A DNA stretch of 64,000 nucleotides from Geodermatophilus sp. YIM 151500 (GCF_025716945.1 NZ_JAOVZT010000011.1:25411-89410); one strand, 5' to 3'; shown: positions 39,158 through 47,991, counted from the stretch's first letter. A program made the numbers and translations. Notes: generated from the letters alone by a model not told the origin.

Positions 39158-40981
39158 TCAGCCCTCGGCGACTTCGGCGGCGGCCAGCCAGTCGGTCTCG
39201 ACCCGGTCCTTCTCCGTCAGCACCGCCGTGAGCTCGGCGTCGAGCTGGGCCACCCGCGCGTAGTCGGTGGCGGCGGCCGCGAGCGCGGCGTGCAGGCGTT
39301 CCTCCTCGGCGGCCAGCTTCTCCAGCCGCCGCTCCAGACGGGCGGCCTCCTTGCGCGCCGCCCGCACCTCCCCCGCCGTCCGCCCGGACGGGACCGTTCC
39401 GGCGGGCCCGCCGGCCGGCGACCCCGCCGCCGGCCGGTCCGGGCCGGCCAGCGCGGCCTGCCCGGCCGCCCGCAGGGCCAGGTACTGCTCGACGCCGCCC
39501 GGCAGCGCGGCCACAGTGCCGTCGCCCATCAGCGCGATCACCGAGTCGCACACCCGGTCGACGAAGTACCGGTCGTGGCTGACCACCAGCACCGTGCCGG
39601 GGAACCCGTCGAGCAGGTCCTCCAACGCGGTGAGGGTGTCGATGTCGAGGTCGTTGGTCGGCTCGTCGAGGACCAGCACGTTGGGCTCGGCCATCAGCAG
39701 GCGGAGCAGCTGCAGCCGCCGGCGTTCCCCGCCGGAGAGGTCGCCGACCGGCGTCCACTGCCGCGCGGCGGGGAAGCCGAAGCGCTCCGCGAGCGAGGAC
39801 GCCGAGATCTCCTGGTTGCCGATGCGGGCGATCCGCGCGACCTCCTGCACCGCCTCGAGCACCCGCAGCCGCGGCGGCAGCTCGGTGACGTGCTGCGACA
39901 GGTAGGCGGCCGACACCGTCTGCCCGCGGACGACCCGGCCCCGGTCGGGTTCGATCTCACCGACCAGCAGCCGCAGCAACGTGGTCTTGCCCGCGCCGTT
40001 GACCCCGACGACGCCGACGCGGTCGCCCGGGCCGACCCGCCAGGTGAGGTCGCGGAGGAGGACGCGCCGGCCGCCGTCCGCGGGGACGGCGAGGTCGACG
40101 TCCTCGACGTCGTAGACCGTCCGGCCGAGCCGCCGGGCGGCGAAGCCGGCCAGCGCGAGTGAGTCCCGCGGCGGCGGCTCGTCGGCGATCAGCGCCTGCG
40201 CGGCCTCGATGCGGAACCGCGGTTTGCTGGTGCGCGCCGGCGGCCCGCGGCGCAGCCACGCGAGCTCCTTGCGGACGAGGTTCTGCCGCCGCTCCTCGGT
40301 GGCCGCCGCGATCCGCGCGCGCTCGGCGCGGGCCAGCGTGTAGGCCGCGTAGCCGCCCTCGTAGGCGTGCACCTTCCCGTCGGCGACCTCCCAGGTCCGG
40401 CTGCACACCTCGTCGAGGAACCACCGGTCGTGGGTGACGACGACGAGCGCACCGACCCGGGTCGTGACGTAGTCCGCCAGCCAGGCGACGCCCTCGACGT
40501 CGAGGTGGTTGGTCGGCTCGTCGAGCACGAGCAGGTCCAGCGGGCGCACCAGCTGGGCGGCCAGCGCGACCCGGCGCCGCTCGCCGCCGGACATCGCGTC
40601 GACGGGTGCGTCCAGCCCGAGCCGGTCGAGCTCCAGGCCGGCGAGCACGCTGCGGACGCCGGCGTCGGCCGCCCACTCGTGCTCGGCGGCGAACAGCTGC
40701 GGCGGGAGCACGACGTCGCGCACCGTCGTCCCGGGCGGGAGGTCGCCGGCCTGCTCCAGCACCCCCAGCGCCAGGTCGGACCGACGGGTGACCCGGCCGG
40801 CGTCGGGCTCCTCGCGGCCGGTGAGCACCTCGAGCAGCGTGGTCTTGCCGCCGCCGTTGCGGCCGACGACGCCGATCCGTTCGCCGGCCGCGACGCCGAG
40901 CGAGACGTCGTCGAGCAGCACGGTCGTGCCGTGCGCCTTGTGCACCCGCTCGAGGTTGACCAGGTTGAGGGGCGCGCTCAT
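39158..40981 (-). CDS. ABC-F family ATPase
   Basis: 607 residues, two ABC cassettes with no membrane part. First: Walker A GRNGGGKTT, signature MSGGERRRVALA, Walker B LLVLDEPTNHLD. Second: GVNGAGKTT, LSGGERRRLQ, NVLVLDEPTNDLD. The linker and a C-terminal coiled coil (about 530-600, rich in Arg/Glu/Leu) are those of Uup-like ABC-F factors that act on ribosomes or branched DNA. Resistance to ribosome-targeting antibiotics is possible in this family but not shown. ATG 40981; a tandem repeat array lies upstream. Confidence 0.92.
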   Translation of the reverse strand: MSAPLNLVNLERVHKAHGTTVLLDDVSLGVAAGERIGVVGRNGGGKTTLLEVLTGREEPDAGRVTRRSDLALGVLEQAGDLPPGTTVRDVVLPPQLFAAEHEWAADAGVRSVLAGLELDRLGLDAPVDAMSGGERRRVALAAQLVRPLDLLVLDEPTNHLDVEGVAWLADYVTTRVGALVVVTHDRWFLDEVCSRTWEVADGKVHAYEGGYAAYTLARAERARIAAATEERRQNLVRKELAWLRRGPPARTSKPRFRIEAAQALIADEPPPRDSLALAGFAARRLGRTVYDVEDVDLAVPADGGRRVLLRDLTWRVGPGDRVGVVGVNGAGKTTLLRLLVGEIEPDRGRVVRGQTVSAAYLSQHVTELPPRLRVLEAVQEVARIARIGNQEISASSLAERFGFPAARQWTPVGDLSGGERRRLQLLRLLMAEPNVLVLDEPTNDLDIDTLTALEDLLDGFPGTVLVVSHDRYFVDRVCDSVIALMGDGTVAALPGGVEQYLALRAAGQAALAGPDRPAAGSPAGGPAGTVPSGRTAGEVRAARKEAARLERRLEKLAAEEERLHAALAAAATDYARVAQLDAELTAVLTEKDRVETDWLAAAEVAEG

Positions 40982-41005
40982 CGCCGCCCAGTATCCCCGC
41001 CGCGC

Positions 41006-41260
41006 CGAGCGCGTGACGGGCTGGAACGGCCACCCTTCCGGGGCCCGCGCCGAGCCGGTGACAGGCTGGAACGGCCACCCTTCCGGGGCCCGCGCCGAGC
41101 CGGTGACGGGCTGGAACGGCCACCCTTCCGGGGCCCGCGCCGAGCCGGTGACGGGCTGGAACGGCCACCCTTCAGGGGCCCGCGCCGAGCCGGTGACGGG
41201 CTGGAACGGCCACCCTTCAGGGGCCCGCGCCGAGCGTGCGAGGCGTGGGGGGAAGGGTGG
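41006..41260. repeat. Five 45-bp tandem units plus a full GAGCNTGCGA hairpin
   Basis: Units start at 41006, 41051, 41096, 41141 and 41186, each nearly identical (CGAGCCGGTGACGGGCTGGA... ending GGGGCCCGCGC). The sixth partial unit at 41231 continues into a full hairpin: CCCGCGCC, loop GAGCGTGCGA (41232-41241), GGCGTGGG, with outer stem CCACCCTTC (41210-41218) pairing with 41252-41260. The array looks like a local amplification of the hairpin element. It is between two minus-strand genes. Confidence 0.92.
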
Positions 41261-41267
41261 TCCTTTC

Positions 41268-42161
41268 TCAGGCCAGCCGGGTGACCTCCACGGTGACCAC
41301 GTGGCCCTCGCTGCGCGGCCCCGAGAACAGGCCCTTGAACGGCGGCACGTCGCCGTAGTCGCGGCCCCGGCCCAGCGTCACGTGGCGGGTGCCGATCTCG
41401 ACGGAGTTCGTCGGGTCGTAGCCGGTCCAGCCGCCGTCCCACCACTCCACCCAGGCGTGGCTCTCCCCGGTGACGCCCTGGCCGATGCCGGCGTCCGGCC
41501 TGGGGTGCAGGTACCCGGAGACGTAGCGCGCGGGCAGCCCGAGGGCGCGCAGCAGTCCGACCGTGACGTGCGAGATGTCCTGGCACACACCCTTGCCCGA
41601 GCGCCACGCCTGCATGGCGTCGGTCTTCACGTTCGTCGAGCCGGACAGGTATTCCATCCGCTCGCGCACGAGGCGGCAGACGACCGGGCCGGCCTCGTGC
41701 GGCTCGGCGGTGTCCACCGCGCGCCGGACCTCGGCCACCACCTCGTCGTCCATCGCGGTCAGCGCCGTGGGCGCCAGCAGCTCACCGAACCGGTCGCGCA
41801 CCTCGGCCGAGCGCAGCACCTCCCAGCCGACCCGCTCGGAGGCGCTGAGGTCCGGGCCGGCCTCGACGATCGACGTCCCGGTGACCACCAGCTCGGCGTG
41901 CGGCGTCTGCAGGTCGAAGGCGGTGACCGTCGACCCCCAGTAGTCGCGGTAGGCGAAGGCGGTCGCGGCCGGCTCGATCTCGACCCGGGACCGGAACACC
42001 GTCTGCCGTCCGCTGTTCTCCGGGGTGAGCCGGGCCTCGTTGTAGGACGAGCGCACCGGGCCGCTGTAGGAGAACTGGGTGCGGTGCACGATCTGCAGCC
42101 GCCAGCGGTGGCCCGCCGTGCGGCCCGGCGCCGCCGACGAGCCCTGCACCTGCGCGGTCAT
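41268..42161 (-). CDS. Transglutaminase-like protein (last gene of ATP-grasp/alpha-E operon)
   Basis: 297 residues. A beta-rich N-terminal domain (QIVHRTQFSYSGPVRSSYNE) precedes the transglutaminase-like core with the catalytic cysteine in GKGVCQDISHV, histidine in SHAWVEWW and aspartate in YDPTNS. The family fold is papain-like and could act as peptidase or amide-bond transferase. Its ATG overlaps the stop of the alpha-E gene by 4 nt. In many bacteria this trio is proposed to make or remove a peptide or amide linkage. No signal peptide, so cytosolic. Confidence 0.9.
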   Translation of the reverse strand: MTAQVQGSSAAPGRTAGHRWRLQIVHRTQFSYSGPVRSSYNEARLTPENSGRQTVFRSRVEIEPAATAFAYRDYWGSTVTAFDLQTPHAELVVTGTSIVEAGPDLSASERVGWEVLRSAEVRDRFGELLAPTALTAMDDEVVAEVRRAVDTAEPHEAGPVVCRLVRERMEYLSGSTNVKTDAMQAWRSGKGVCQDISHVTVGLLRALGLPARYVSGYLHPRPDAGIGQGVTGESHAWVEWWDGGWTGYDPTNSVEIGTRHVTLGRGRDYGDVPPFKGLFSGPRSEGHVVTVEVTRLA

Positions 42162-43135
42162 CCGGCCTCCTCCGGCACCCAGACCTGTGGCGCCTGCTCG
42201 GTGAAGAAGCGGTGGGTGATCGCGGCGCTGGCCGCCGAGCAGGCGCGCTGCAGCATCTCGAGCCGGGTGGGCAGCTGGGCCAGCAGCTCCGGCGTGCTCA
42301 TGAACTCCAGCATCGTGCGGGCCCGGCCCACGACCCGGTGGGCCTCGTCGGCCACGCCGATGCGGGCGGCGTCGCGCACGGTCGTGCGTTCCAGCTCCGA
42401 CAAGCAGGCCTCGGCCTGCACCAGCGCGGCGAACACCGAGCGCGGGAACAGCCGGTCCAGCAGCAGGAACTCCGCGGCCCGGTTGGAGTTGACCACGCCC
42501 CGGTAGGTGCGCAGGTAGGGCTCGTAGGCGCCGGTCGAGCGCAGCACGAGGGTCCAGGACGGCGCCGCGTCACCGCCCAGGATGCGCGTGGAGATGATCC
42601 GCGAGGTCATGTCCACCCGCTCCAGCGAGCGGCCCAGGATCAGGAACAGCCAGCTCTCGTCGCGGCTCATCGTCGCGTCGGCCAGGCCGAACACCATCGC
42701 CGACCGCTCGCGGACGAACCGGAACAGCGAGTGCGGCCCGTACCGGCGGGCCATCGTCCGCTGCTGCGGCAGCGCGTTGTGGGTGACGTTGAGCGACTCC
42801 CAGATCTCGGCGCTGAGCACCTCGCGGGCGCCGCGGGCGTTCTCGCGCGCCGCCGAGAGGGCGCCGACGATCGAGCTGGGGCTGTCGCGGTCGAAGGCCA
42901 GGGTGTCGAGCACGCGCTCGGTGTCGGCGTCCGCCTCGCCCGGCTCCCGCCCCTCCGCCCCGGCCGACCCGTGCGCGCCCATCAGAGCGAGCAGGTTGTG
43001 GCAGGCGCGGCGCTCGTCGATCCACGGGTCCTCGACCAGCCGCTGGGTGTGCACGTCGAGGATGCGGGCGGTGTCGTCGGCCCGCTCCACGTAGCGGCCG
43101 ATCCAGAACAGCGACTCGGCGATCCGGCTCAGCAC
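42158..43135 (-). CDS. Alpha-E domain protein
   Basis: 325 residues, almost wholly alpha-helical. The opening LSRIAESLFWIGRYVERADDTARILDVH is the hallmark of the alpha-E family (DUF403). No catalytic motif is known. It always occurs with circularly permuted ATP-grasp and transglutaminase genes and may be a scaffold or carrier. GTG 43135 lies inside the end of the ATP-grasp gene, overlapping by 7 nt, so translation is coupled. Confidence 0.9.
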   Translation of the reverse strand: MLSRIAESLFWIGRYVERADDTARILDVHTQRLVEDPWIDERRACHNLLALMGAHGSAGAEGREPGEADADTERVLDTLAFDRDSPSSIVGALSAARENARGAREVLSAEIWESLNVTHNALPQQRTMARRYGPHSLFRFVRERSAMVFGLADATMSRDESWLFLILGRSLERVDMTSRIISTRILGGDAAPSWTLVLRSTGAYEPYLRTYRGVVNSNRAAEFLLLDRLFPRSVFAALVQAEACLSELERTTVRDAARIGVADEAHRVVGRARTMLEFMSTPELLAQLPTRLEMLQRACSAASAAITHRFFTEQAPQVWVPEEAG

Positions 43136-44808
43136 GACCGACCACCGCGACGGGGCCGACCGTCGCCATCAGCGGCAGGCCCCTCCCAGAGGCTCGGCGC
43201 GAGCGTGCGAGCGCTGAGAGGGGAGGGGTCCTTCAGCTGCTGTTGCTGTTGCTGGCTCTGGCCGACGACGGTGTCGTTCAGCGGGCCGGGGTCCTGGGCC
43301 GGCGGCCCGTCGGGCAGATCGGCGGCGGTGAACTCGATGCGGGTCAGGTCCGGCTCCTCCACCTCGGGTACCTGCCGCGGCGGGCTGAAGACCCAGGTGT
43401 CCTTCGAGCCGCCGCCCTGGCTGGAGTTGACCACGAGCTCGCCCTCGGGGAGCGCCACGCGGGTGAGACCGCCGGGCAGCACCCAGACGTCGGACCCGTC
43501 GTTGACGGCGAACGGGCGCAGGTCGACGTGGCGCGGCGCGATGCGCCCGCCGACCAGGGTCGGGGACGTCGACAGCCCGATCGGCCGCTGCGCGATCCAG
43601 TCCCGCGGCCGGGCGCGCACCTTGACGGCCAGGTCGGCCAGCGTGCGCTCGTCGGCGCGCGGGCCGATGACGATGCCCTTGCCGCCGGAGCCGTCGACCG
43701 GCTTGAGCACCAGCTGGTCGAGGGAGTCGAGCACCCAGCGGACGGTGTCCTCGTCGTCGAGCCGGTGGGTGTCGGCGTTGGCGAGCACCGGCTCCTCGCC
43801 GAGGTAGTAGCGGATCAGGTCGGGCACCCACGTGTAGAGCAGCTTGTCGTCGGCGACGCCGTTGCCGACCGCGTTGGCGATCGTCACCCGGCCGGCCCGC
43901 GCGGCGTTCAGCACGCCGGCGCAGCCGATCACCGAGTCGGGCCGGAAGTGCACCGGGTCGAGGAACTCGTCGTCGATGCGGCGGTAGATGACGTCGACGC
44001 GGCGCTGACCGTCCGTCGTCCGCATGCTCACCTGGTTCCCCGCGCACACCAGGTCGCGGCCCTCGACCAGCTCGACGCCCATCTGGCGGGCCAGCAGCGC
44101 GTGCTCGAAGTAGGCGGAGTTGTAGACGCCGGGGGTGAGCACGACGACCGTCGGGTCGGGCACGTTCGCCGGCGCGGAGGCCTTGAGCGCGGCGAGCAGC
44201 CGGCTCGGGTAGTCGGCCACCGGTTGGATGCGGTGGTCGGCGAACAGCTCGGGCAGCACCTGGCTCATCGCCGCCCGGTTGGTGATGACGTAGCTGACCC
44301 CGGACGGCGAGCGGAGGTTGTCCTCGAGCACGCGGAAGTCGCCGGCCTCGTCGCGCACCAGGTCGACGCCGGCCACGTGGATGCGCACCCCGTTGGGCGG
44401 CACCAGCCCGTGCGCCTGGCGGTGGAAGTGCGCGCTCGTGGTGATCACGCTGCGCGGGACGACCCGGTCGGCGAACGCCTGGCCGGCGCCGTAGACGTCG
44501 GCCAGGAACGCCTCCAGCGCGAGGACCCGCTGGGTCACGCCCCGCTCGACGACCGCCCACTCCTCGGCACCGATGACCCGCGGCACGATGTCGAGCGGGA
44601 AGGGCTGCTCCTCGCCGGCGTGCGCGAAGGTGACCCCCGCGTCCCGGTAGGTCTGGCTGAGCAGGTCGGCCCGCGCCGCCAGCTCCTCGCCGGCCATCGG
44701 CTGCAGGGCGGCGAAGAGCCCGGCGTAGGCGGCCCGCGGCATGCCGGCACCACCGAACATCTCGTCCCAGTGCTCGCCCAGCGGGTAGCCGTCGAAGAGG
44801 TCGGCCAT
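43129..44808 (-). CDS. Circularly permuted type 2 ATP-grasp protein
   Basis: 559 residues. It begins MADLFDGYPLGEHWDEMF and contains FPLDIVPRVI, NLRSPSGVSYV, YRRIDDEFLDPVHFRPDSV, LKPVDGSGGKGIVIG and VNSSQGGGSKDTW, the ordered blocks of the family, which is predicted to form amide bonds using ATP. The last 60 or so residues are unusual: a QSQQQQQQL run followed by sequence translated from a GAGCNTGCGA hairpin element (SARTLAPSL region). The ATG lies 6 nt after TAGGTT, leaderless. First gene of a three-gene coupled operon. Confidence 0.92.
   Translation of the reverse strand: MADLFDGYPLGEHWDEMFGGAGMPRAAYAGLFAALQPMAGEELAARADLLSQTYRDAGVTFAHAGEEQPFPLDIVPRVIGAEEWAVVERGVTQRVLALEAFLADVYGAGQAFADRVVPRSVITTSAHFHRQAHGLVPPNGVRIHVAGVDLVRDEAGDFRVLEDNLRSPSGVSYVITNRAAMSQVLPELFADHRIQPVADYPSRLLAALKASAPANVPDPTVVVLTPGVYNSAYFEHALLARQMGVELVEGRDLVCAGNQVSMRTTDGQRRVDVIYRRIDDEFLDPVHFRPDSVIGCAGVLNAARAGRVTIANAVGNGVADDKLLYTWVPDLIRYYLGEEPVLANADTHRLDDEDTVRWVLDSLDQLVLKPVDGSGGKGIVIGPRADERTLADLAVKVRARPRDWIAQRPIGLSTSPTLVGGRIAPRHVDLRPFAVNDGSDVWVLPGGLTRVALPEGELVVNSSQGGGSKDTWVFSPPRQVPEVEEPDLTRIEFTAADLPDGPPAQDPGPLNDTVVGQSQQQQQQLKDPSPLSARTLAPSLWEGPAADGDGRPRRGGRSC
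43179..43230. repeat. GAGCNTGCGA hairpin element inside the ATP-grasp coding region
   Basis: Inner stem CTCGGCGC (43193-43200) pairs with GCGCTGAG (43211-43218) around GAGCGTGCGA (43201-43210), with the invariant G-T at the fifth pair. The outer stem is GGCCCCTCCC (43179-43188) with the AGGGGAGGGGTCC region (from 43218). Unlike the other copies it lies within a reading frame, near the 3' end of the ATP-grasp gene. Confidence 0.85.
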
Positions 44809-44814
44809 GCGACG

Positions 44815-44820
44815 AACCTA
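44815..44820 (-). promoter_or_regulatory. -10 box of the ATP-grasp operon, leaderless type
   Basis: TAGGTT on the minus strand ends 6 nt before the ATG at 44808. Confidence 0.5.
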
Positions 44821-44965
44821 GTGACGCCGTGTAACGCGCGCGTGTCGGCGCCGGGAACCGGACGCCACGGCGCCGGTCCCACCCCCGACGGAGGTGACCG
44901 GACCGCCGATCCCGCCGGCGCGGTGGGACGGCCGCCACGGGAATGACACGGGCCCTTCCCAGCGC

Positions 44966-44993
44966 TACAGTCCCCGTCAGTTGAATGTTCAAC
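44966..44993 (+). promoter_or_regulatory. Pirin promoter with MarR-type palindrome
   Basis: TACAGT (44966-44971) is the -10. GTTGAA-TG-TTCAAC at 44980-44993 is a perfect 14-bp palindrome that covers the start of transcription and ends just before the GAGGAGGT ribosome binding site. Size and AT-rich half-sites are typical of MarR/OhrR operators. No MarR gene is in the window. Confidence 0.65.
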
Positions 44994-45006
44994 CGAGGAG
45001 GTCGGC

Positions 45007-46032
45007 ATGCCCGCCGTCACCGTCGAGGACACCACCACGCTCCCCCGCGTCCCCGCGCCCGCCCCCGGCACGGTGCGCCGCCGGGTGCGCTCGGTGACCA
45101 CCGCGCCGTCCGGGTTCGAGGGCGAGGGCTTCCCGGTGCGCCGCGCGTTCGCCGGCGTCGACCTGCGCGAGCTCGACCCGTTCATCCACATGGACCAGAT
45201 GGGCGAGGTCGAGTACGCCCCCGGCGAGCCGAAGGGCACCTCGTGGCACCCGCACCGCGGGTTCGAGACCGTCACCTACATCATCGACGGCACCTTCGAG
45301 CACGCCGACTCGCACGGCGGCGGCGGCACGATCACCAACGGCGACACCCAGTGGATGACCGCCGGCGGCGGCGTGCTGCACATCGAGCGGCCGCCGGAGC
45401 ACCTGGTGGTCAGCGGCGGGCTGTTCCACGGCCTGCAGCTGTGGGTGAACCTGCCCAAGGCGCAGAAGTGGGCCGAGCCCCGCTACCAGGACCTGCGCGC
45501 GAATGAATCGGTGCTGCTGGCCAGCCCGGACGCCGGCGCCTTCCTCCGGGTGATCGCCGGCGACGTCGCCGGGCACACCGGGCCGGGCTCGACCTACACG
45601 CCGATGGCCATGGTGCACGCCACGATCTCCCCCGGCGCGACGCTGGACCTGCCGTGGCGGCCGGACTTCAACGCGCTGGTCTACGTGCTCTCCGGCGCCG
45701 GCTCGGTCGGGCCGGACGGGCACCCGGTCCGCACCGGCCAGCTCGCGGTGTTCGGCCCCGGCGACACGATCACGATCGCCGGCGCGGTGCGCCAGGAGTC
45801 GCGGACGCCGGCGCTGGACGTCGTCGTCCTCGGCGGCCGGCCGATCCGCGAGCCGATCGCCATGTACGGGCCGTTCGTGATGAACACCCGGCAGGAGGTC
45901 GTCGAGGCGTTCGAGGACTTCCAGGCCGGCCGGCTGGGCTCGATCCCGGCGATCCGCTCGACCACCTCTCCCGCCCGGCCCGTCCCGCACGGGGCCGTGC
46001 GCGGCGAGACCGGTCAGGACGGCGCACAGTAG
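45007..46032 (+). CDS. Pirin family protein
   Basis: 341 residues. The N-terminal cupin has DPFIHMDQMGEVEY and WHPHRGFETVTYIIDG with the metal-binding histidine set of pirins, then GGGTITNGDTQWMTAGGGVLHIE. The C-terminal cupin carries MFNALVYVLSG-like PDFNALVYVLSGAGSVG. Bacterial pirins can be quercetinases or bind metabolic enzymes; a reaction cannot be assigned. ATG with GAGGAGGT 6 nt upstream. A palindrome over its promoter indicates repressor control, perhaps by a phenolic or oxidant. Confidence 0.92.
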   Translation: MPAVTVEDTTTLPRVPAPAPGTVRRRVRSVTTAPSGFEGEGFPVRRAFAGVDLRELDPFIHMDQMGEVEYAPGEPKGTSWHPHRGFETVTYIIDGTFEHADSHGGGGTITNGDTQWMTAGGGVLHIERPPEHLVVSGGLFHGLQLWVNLPKAQKWAEPRYQDLRANESVLLASPDAGAFLRVIAGDVAGHTGPGSTYTPMAMVHATISPGATLDLPWRPDFNALVYVLSGAGSVGPDGHPVRTGQLAVFGPGDTITIAGAVRQESRTPALDVVVLGGRPIREPIAMYGPFVMNTRQEVVEAFEDFQAGRLGSIPAIRSTTSPARPVPHGAVRGETGQDGAQ

Positions 46033-46092
46033 GACCGCCACCGGGTCCGGGACGCCGTGTCCCGGACCCGGCCGACCGGGGAGGGACCGGCC

Positions 46093-47076
46093 ATGAGCAA
46101 CCTGGACCGCCGCCCGACCGCCCGCGAGCTGGGTGGCCTCGAGGGCACGAGCGCCGGCCCGGCGCTGGACCTGCTGCCGGGCAAGGAGGTGCTGCTCGGC
46201 GAGAGCACCCGGGTGCGCCGGCTGCTGCCCACCCTGGGCCGGCGGCTCGTCGGCGCCTGGGCGTTCGTCGACCACTACGGCCCCGACGACATCGCGGCCG
46301 GCCCGGGCATGCAGGTGCCGCCGCACCCGCACACCGGGCTGCAGACGGTGTCGTGGCTGCTCGACGGCGAGGTGCACCATCGCGACTCGCTCGGCAGCGA
46401 CGTCACCTTCCGACCGGGCGAGCTGGCCCTCATGACCGCCGGGCACGGCATCGCGCACTCCGAGCAGTCGCCGGTCGGCCATCCCCGCTACCTGCACGGG
46501 GCGCAGCTGTGGGTCGTGCTGCCCGACGGCGCCCGCGACACCGCACCGGCCTTCGAGCACCACCCCACCCTGCCCGGCTTCAGCTCCGACGGGATGACCG
46601 CGACCGTGCTGGTCGGCGAGCTCGGCGGCGCTGCCTCGCCCGGCACGACCCACTCGCCGCTGGTCGGGGTCGACCTGGCCCTGGACGCCGGGTCGGACGT
46701 CGAGCTGCCGCTGGACCCGGACTTCGAGCACGGGGTGCTGGCTGCCTCCGGCGCGGCGTCGGTCGAGGGCGCACCGCTCGACCGCGGGGCGATGCTCTAC
46801 CTGGGCACCGGGCGGCGCACGGTCCGCGTGCGCACCGGCGACGGAGCGGACGGCGGCCCGACCCGGCTCCTGCTGCTCGGCGGTGCGCCGTTCGAGGAGC
46901 GGATCGTCATGTGGTGGAACTTCGTCGGCCGGTCCGGTGAGGAGATCGCCGACTACGCCGAGCAGTGGAACGCCGAGGGCGAGCGTTTCGGTGCGGTCGT
47001 CGGGTACGAGGGCGACCGGCTGGCGGCGCCGCCGCTGCCGCCGGTGCCGCTCAAGGCGCGCGGGCGGGAGCGCTAG
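46093..47076 (+). CDS. Pirin family protein, second copy
   Basis: 327 residues from ATG 46093, with GGAGGGA upstream. Cupin motifs VDHYGPDD, PPHPHTGLQTVSWLLDGEVH and ELALMTAGHGIAHSEQS identify the pirin group, distinct from the first copy (probably not a recent duplicate). Downstream blocks are FEERIVMWWNFVGRSGEEIADY. The gene starts 60 nt after the first pirin and its stop abuts the start of the PPOX gene, so all three likely form one transcript under the palindrome-controlled promoter. Confidence 0.92.
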   Translation: MSNLDRRPTARELGGLEGTSAGPALDLLPGKEVLLGESTRVRRLLPTLGRRLVGAWAFVDHYGPDDIAAGPGMQVPPHPHTGLQTVSWLLDGEVHHRDSLGSDVTFRPGELALMTAGHGIAHSEQSPVGHPRYLHGAQLWVVLPDGARDTAPAFEHHPTLPGFSSDGMTATVLVGELGGAASPGTTHSPLVGVDLALDAGSDVELPLDPDFEHGVLAASGAASVEGAPLDRGAMLYLGTGRRTVRVRTGDGADGGPTRLLLLGGAPFEERIVMWWNFVGRSGEEIADYAEQWNAEGERFGAVVGYEGDRLAAPPLPPVPLKARGRER

Positions 47077-47523
47077 ATGGCCGGCACCGAGGGCAGCGGG
47101 GTCGACCCACGGATGCTCGCCTTCGTCGCGGAGCACAGATGGGGCGTCCTCGCCACCGTCCGGGGCAACGGGCGACCGCAGCTGTCCAACGTCGGGTACG
47201 CCTACGACCCGGAGGAGCGACTGGTCCGGATCTCGGTGACCGCCGACCGCGCCAAGACGAGGAACCTGCGGCGCGACCCCCGGATCACCCTGCACGTCGC
47301 GTCGAAGGACTTCTGGACCTGGGTGGCGGTCGAGGGCACCGCCGAGCTCACCGCCGTCGCGGTCGATCCGCACGACGCCACGGTCGAGGAACTGATCACC
47401 TACTACCGCGGCGTCTCCGGCGAGCACGACGACTGGGACGAGTACCGGGCGGCCATGGTGGCCGACCGGCGCCTCGTCGTCCGCTTCCGGCCCGAGCACG
47501 CCTACGGCCAGCTGCGCGGCTGA
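47077..47523 (+). CDS. PPOX-class F420-dependent oxidoreductase-like protein
   Basis: 148 residues. Split-barrel flavin/F420-binding fold, with RWGVLATVRGNGRPQLSNV at the start and KTRNLRRDPRITLHV in the middle, the pattern of the PPOX class F420-dependent family. The ATG follows the pirin stop codon with no gap. In actinobacteria these enzymes reduce biliverdin or unsaturated compounds with F420H2. The true substrate is not predictable. Confidence 0.88.
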   Translation: MAGTEGSGVDPRMLAFVAEHRWGVLATVRGNGRPQLSNVGYAYDPEERLVRISVTADRAKTRNLRRDPRITLHVASKDFWTWVAVEGTAELTAVAVDPHDATVEELITYYRGVSGEHDDWDEYRAAMVADRRLVVRFRPEHAYGQLRG

Positions 47524-47535
47524 CCGCGTCCGGCG

Positions 47536-47991
47536 TCAGCGCCGCGTCGTGTCCTCACCCCGGTCGGCCGCGATGTGCTTGGCCGTGTCGAGGTAGTGCC
47601 GGAACCGGACCACCCGACCGGCCTCGTCGAAGGTCCACAGGTGGAGTTCCTCGTCGGCGAACCGACCCCCGCCCGGCAGCTCGAACGCCACCCGGATCTC
47701 GGCGACCACCTGGCGGCCGTCGCCCACCACGTCCAGGACGGCGAAGTCCAGGACGGTGGCCGCACCGATGACGGTGAAGAACTCGAGAGCTCCCTGCCGG
47801 CCGGTGCGTGGCTGCATGTACTCCACACCCGCCCGCTGGGCCCAGTTGTCCGCCCACTCCTCCCAGGCCACGTCGTCGGCGAGGCGCGCGACGATCGCCG
47901 GCACGTCCCCCCGGCCGAAGGCGGCGTAGATGTCGGCGACCGTGGCGGCGTTACCGGTGCGGGGTCCGGTCTCGAGCTGGCTGGCGGTCAT
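47536..47991 (-). CDS. NTF2-like (SnoaL) family protein
   Basis: 151 residues from ATG 47991, behind GAGGGAGGAA. The cone-shaped NTF2-like fold shows in VADIYAAFGRGDVPAIVARL, DDVAWEEW and EELHLWTFDEAGRVVRFRHY. Such proteins are small-molecule hydrolases/isomerases or ligand carriers. It starts 14 nt after the HD/LuxR regulator stop, so they are co-transcribed. Confidence 0.87.
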   Translation of the reverse strand: MTASQLETGPRTGNAATVADIYAAFGRGDVPAIVARLADDVAWEEWADNWAQRAGVEYMQPRTGRQGALEFFTVIGAATVLDFAVLDVVGDGRQVVAEIRVAFELPGGGRFADEELHLWTFDEAGRVVRFRHYLDTAKHIAADRGEDTTRR

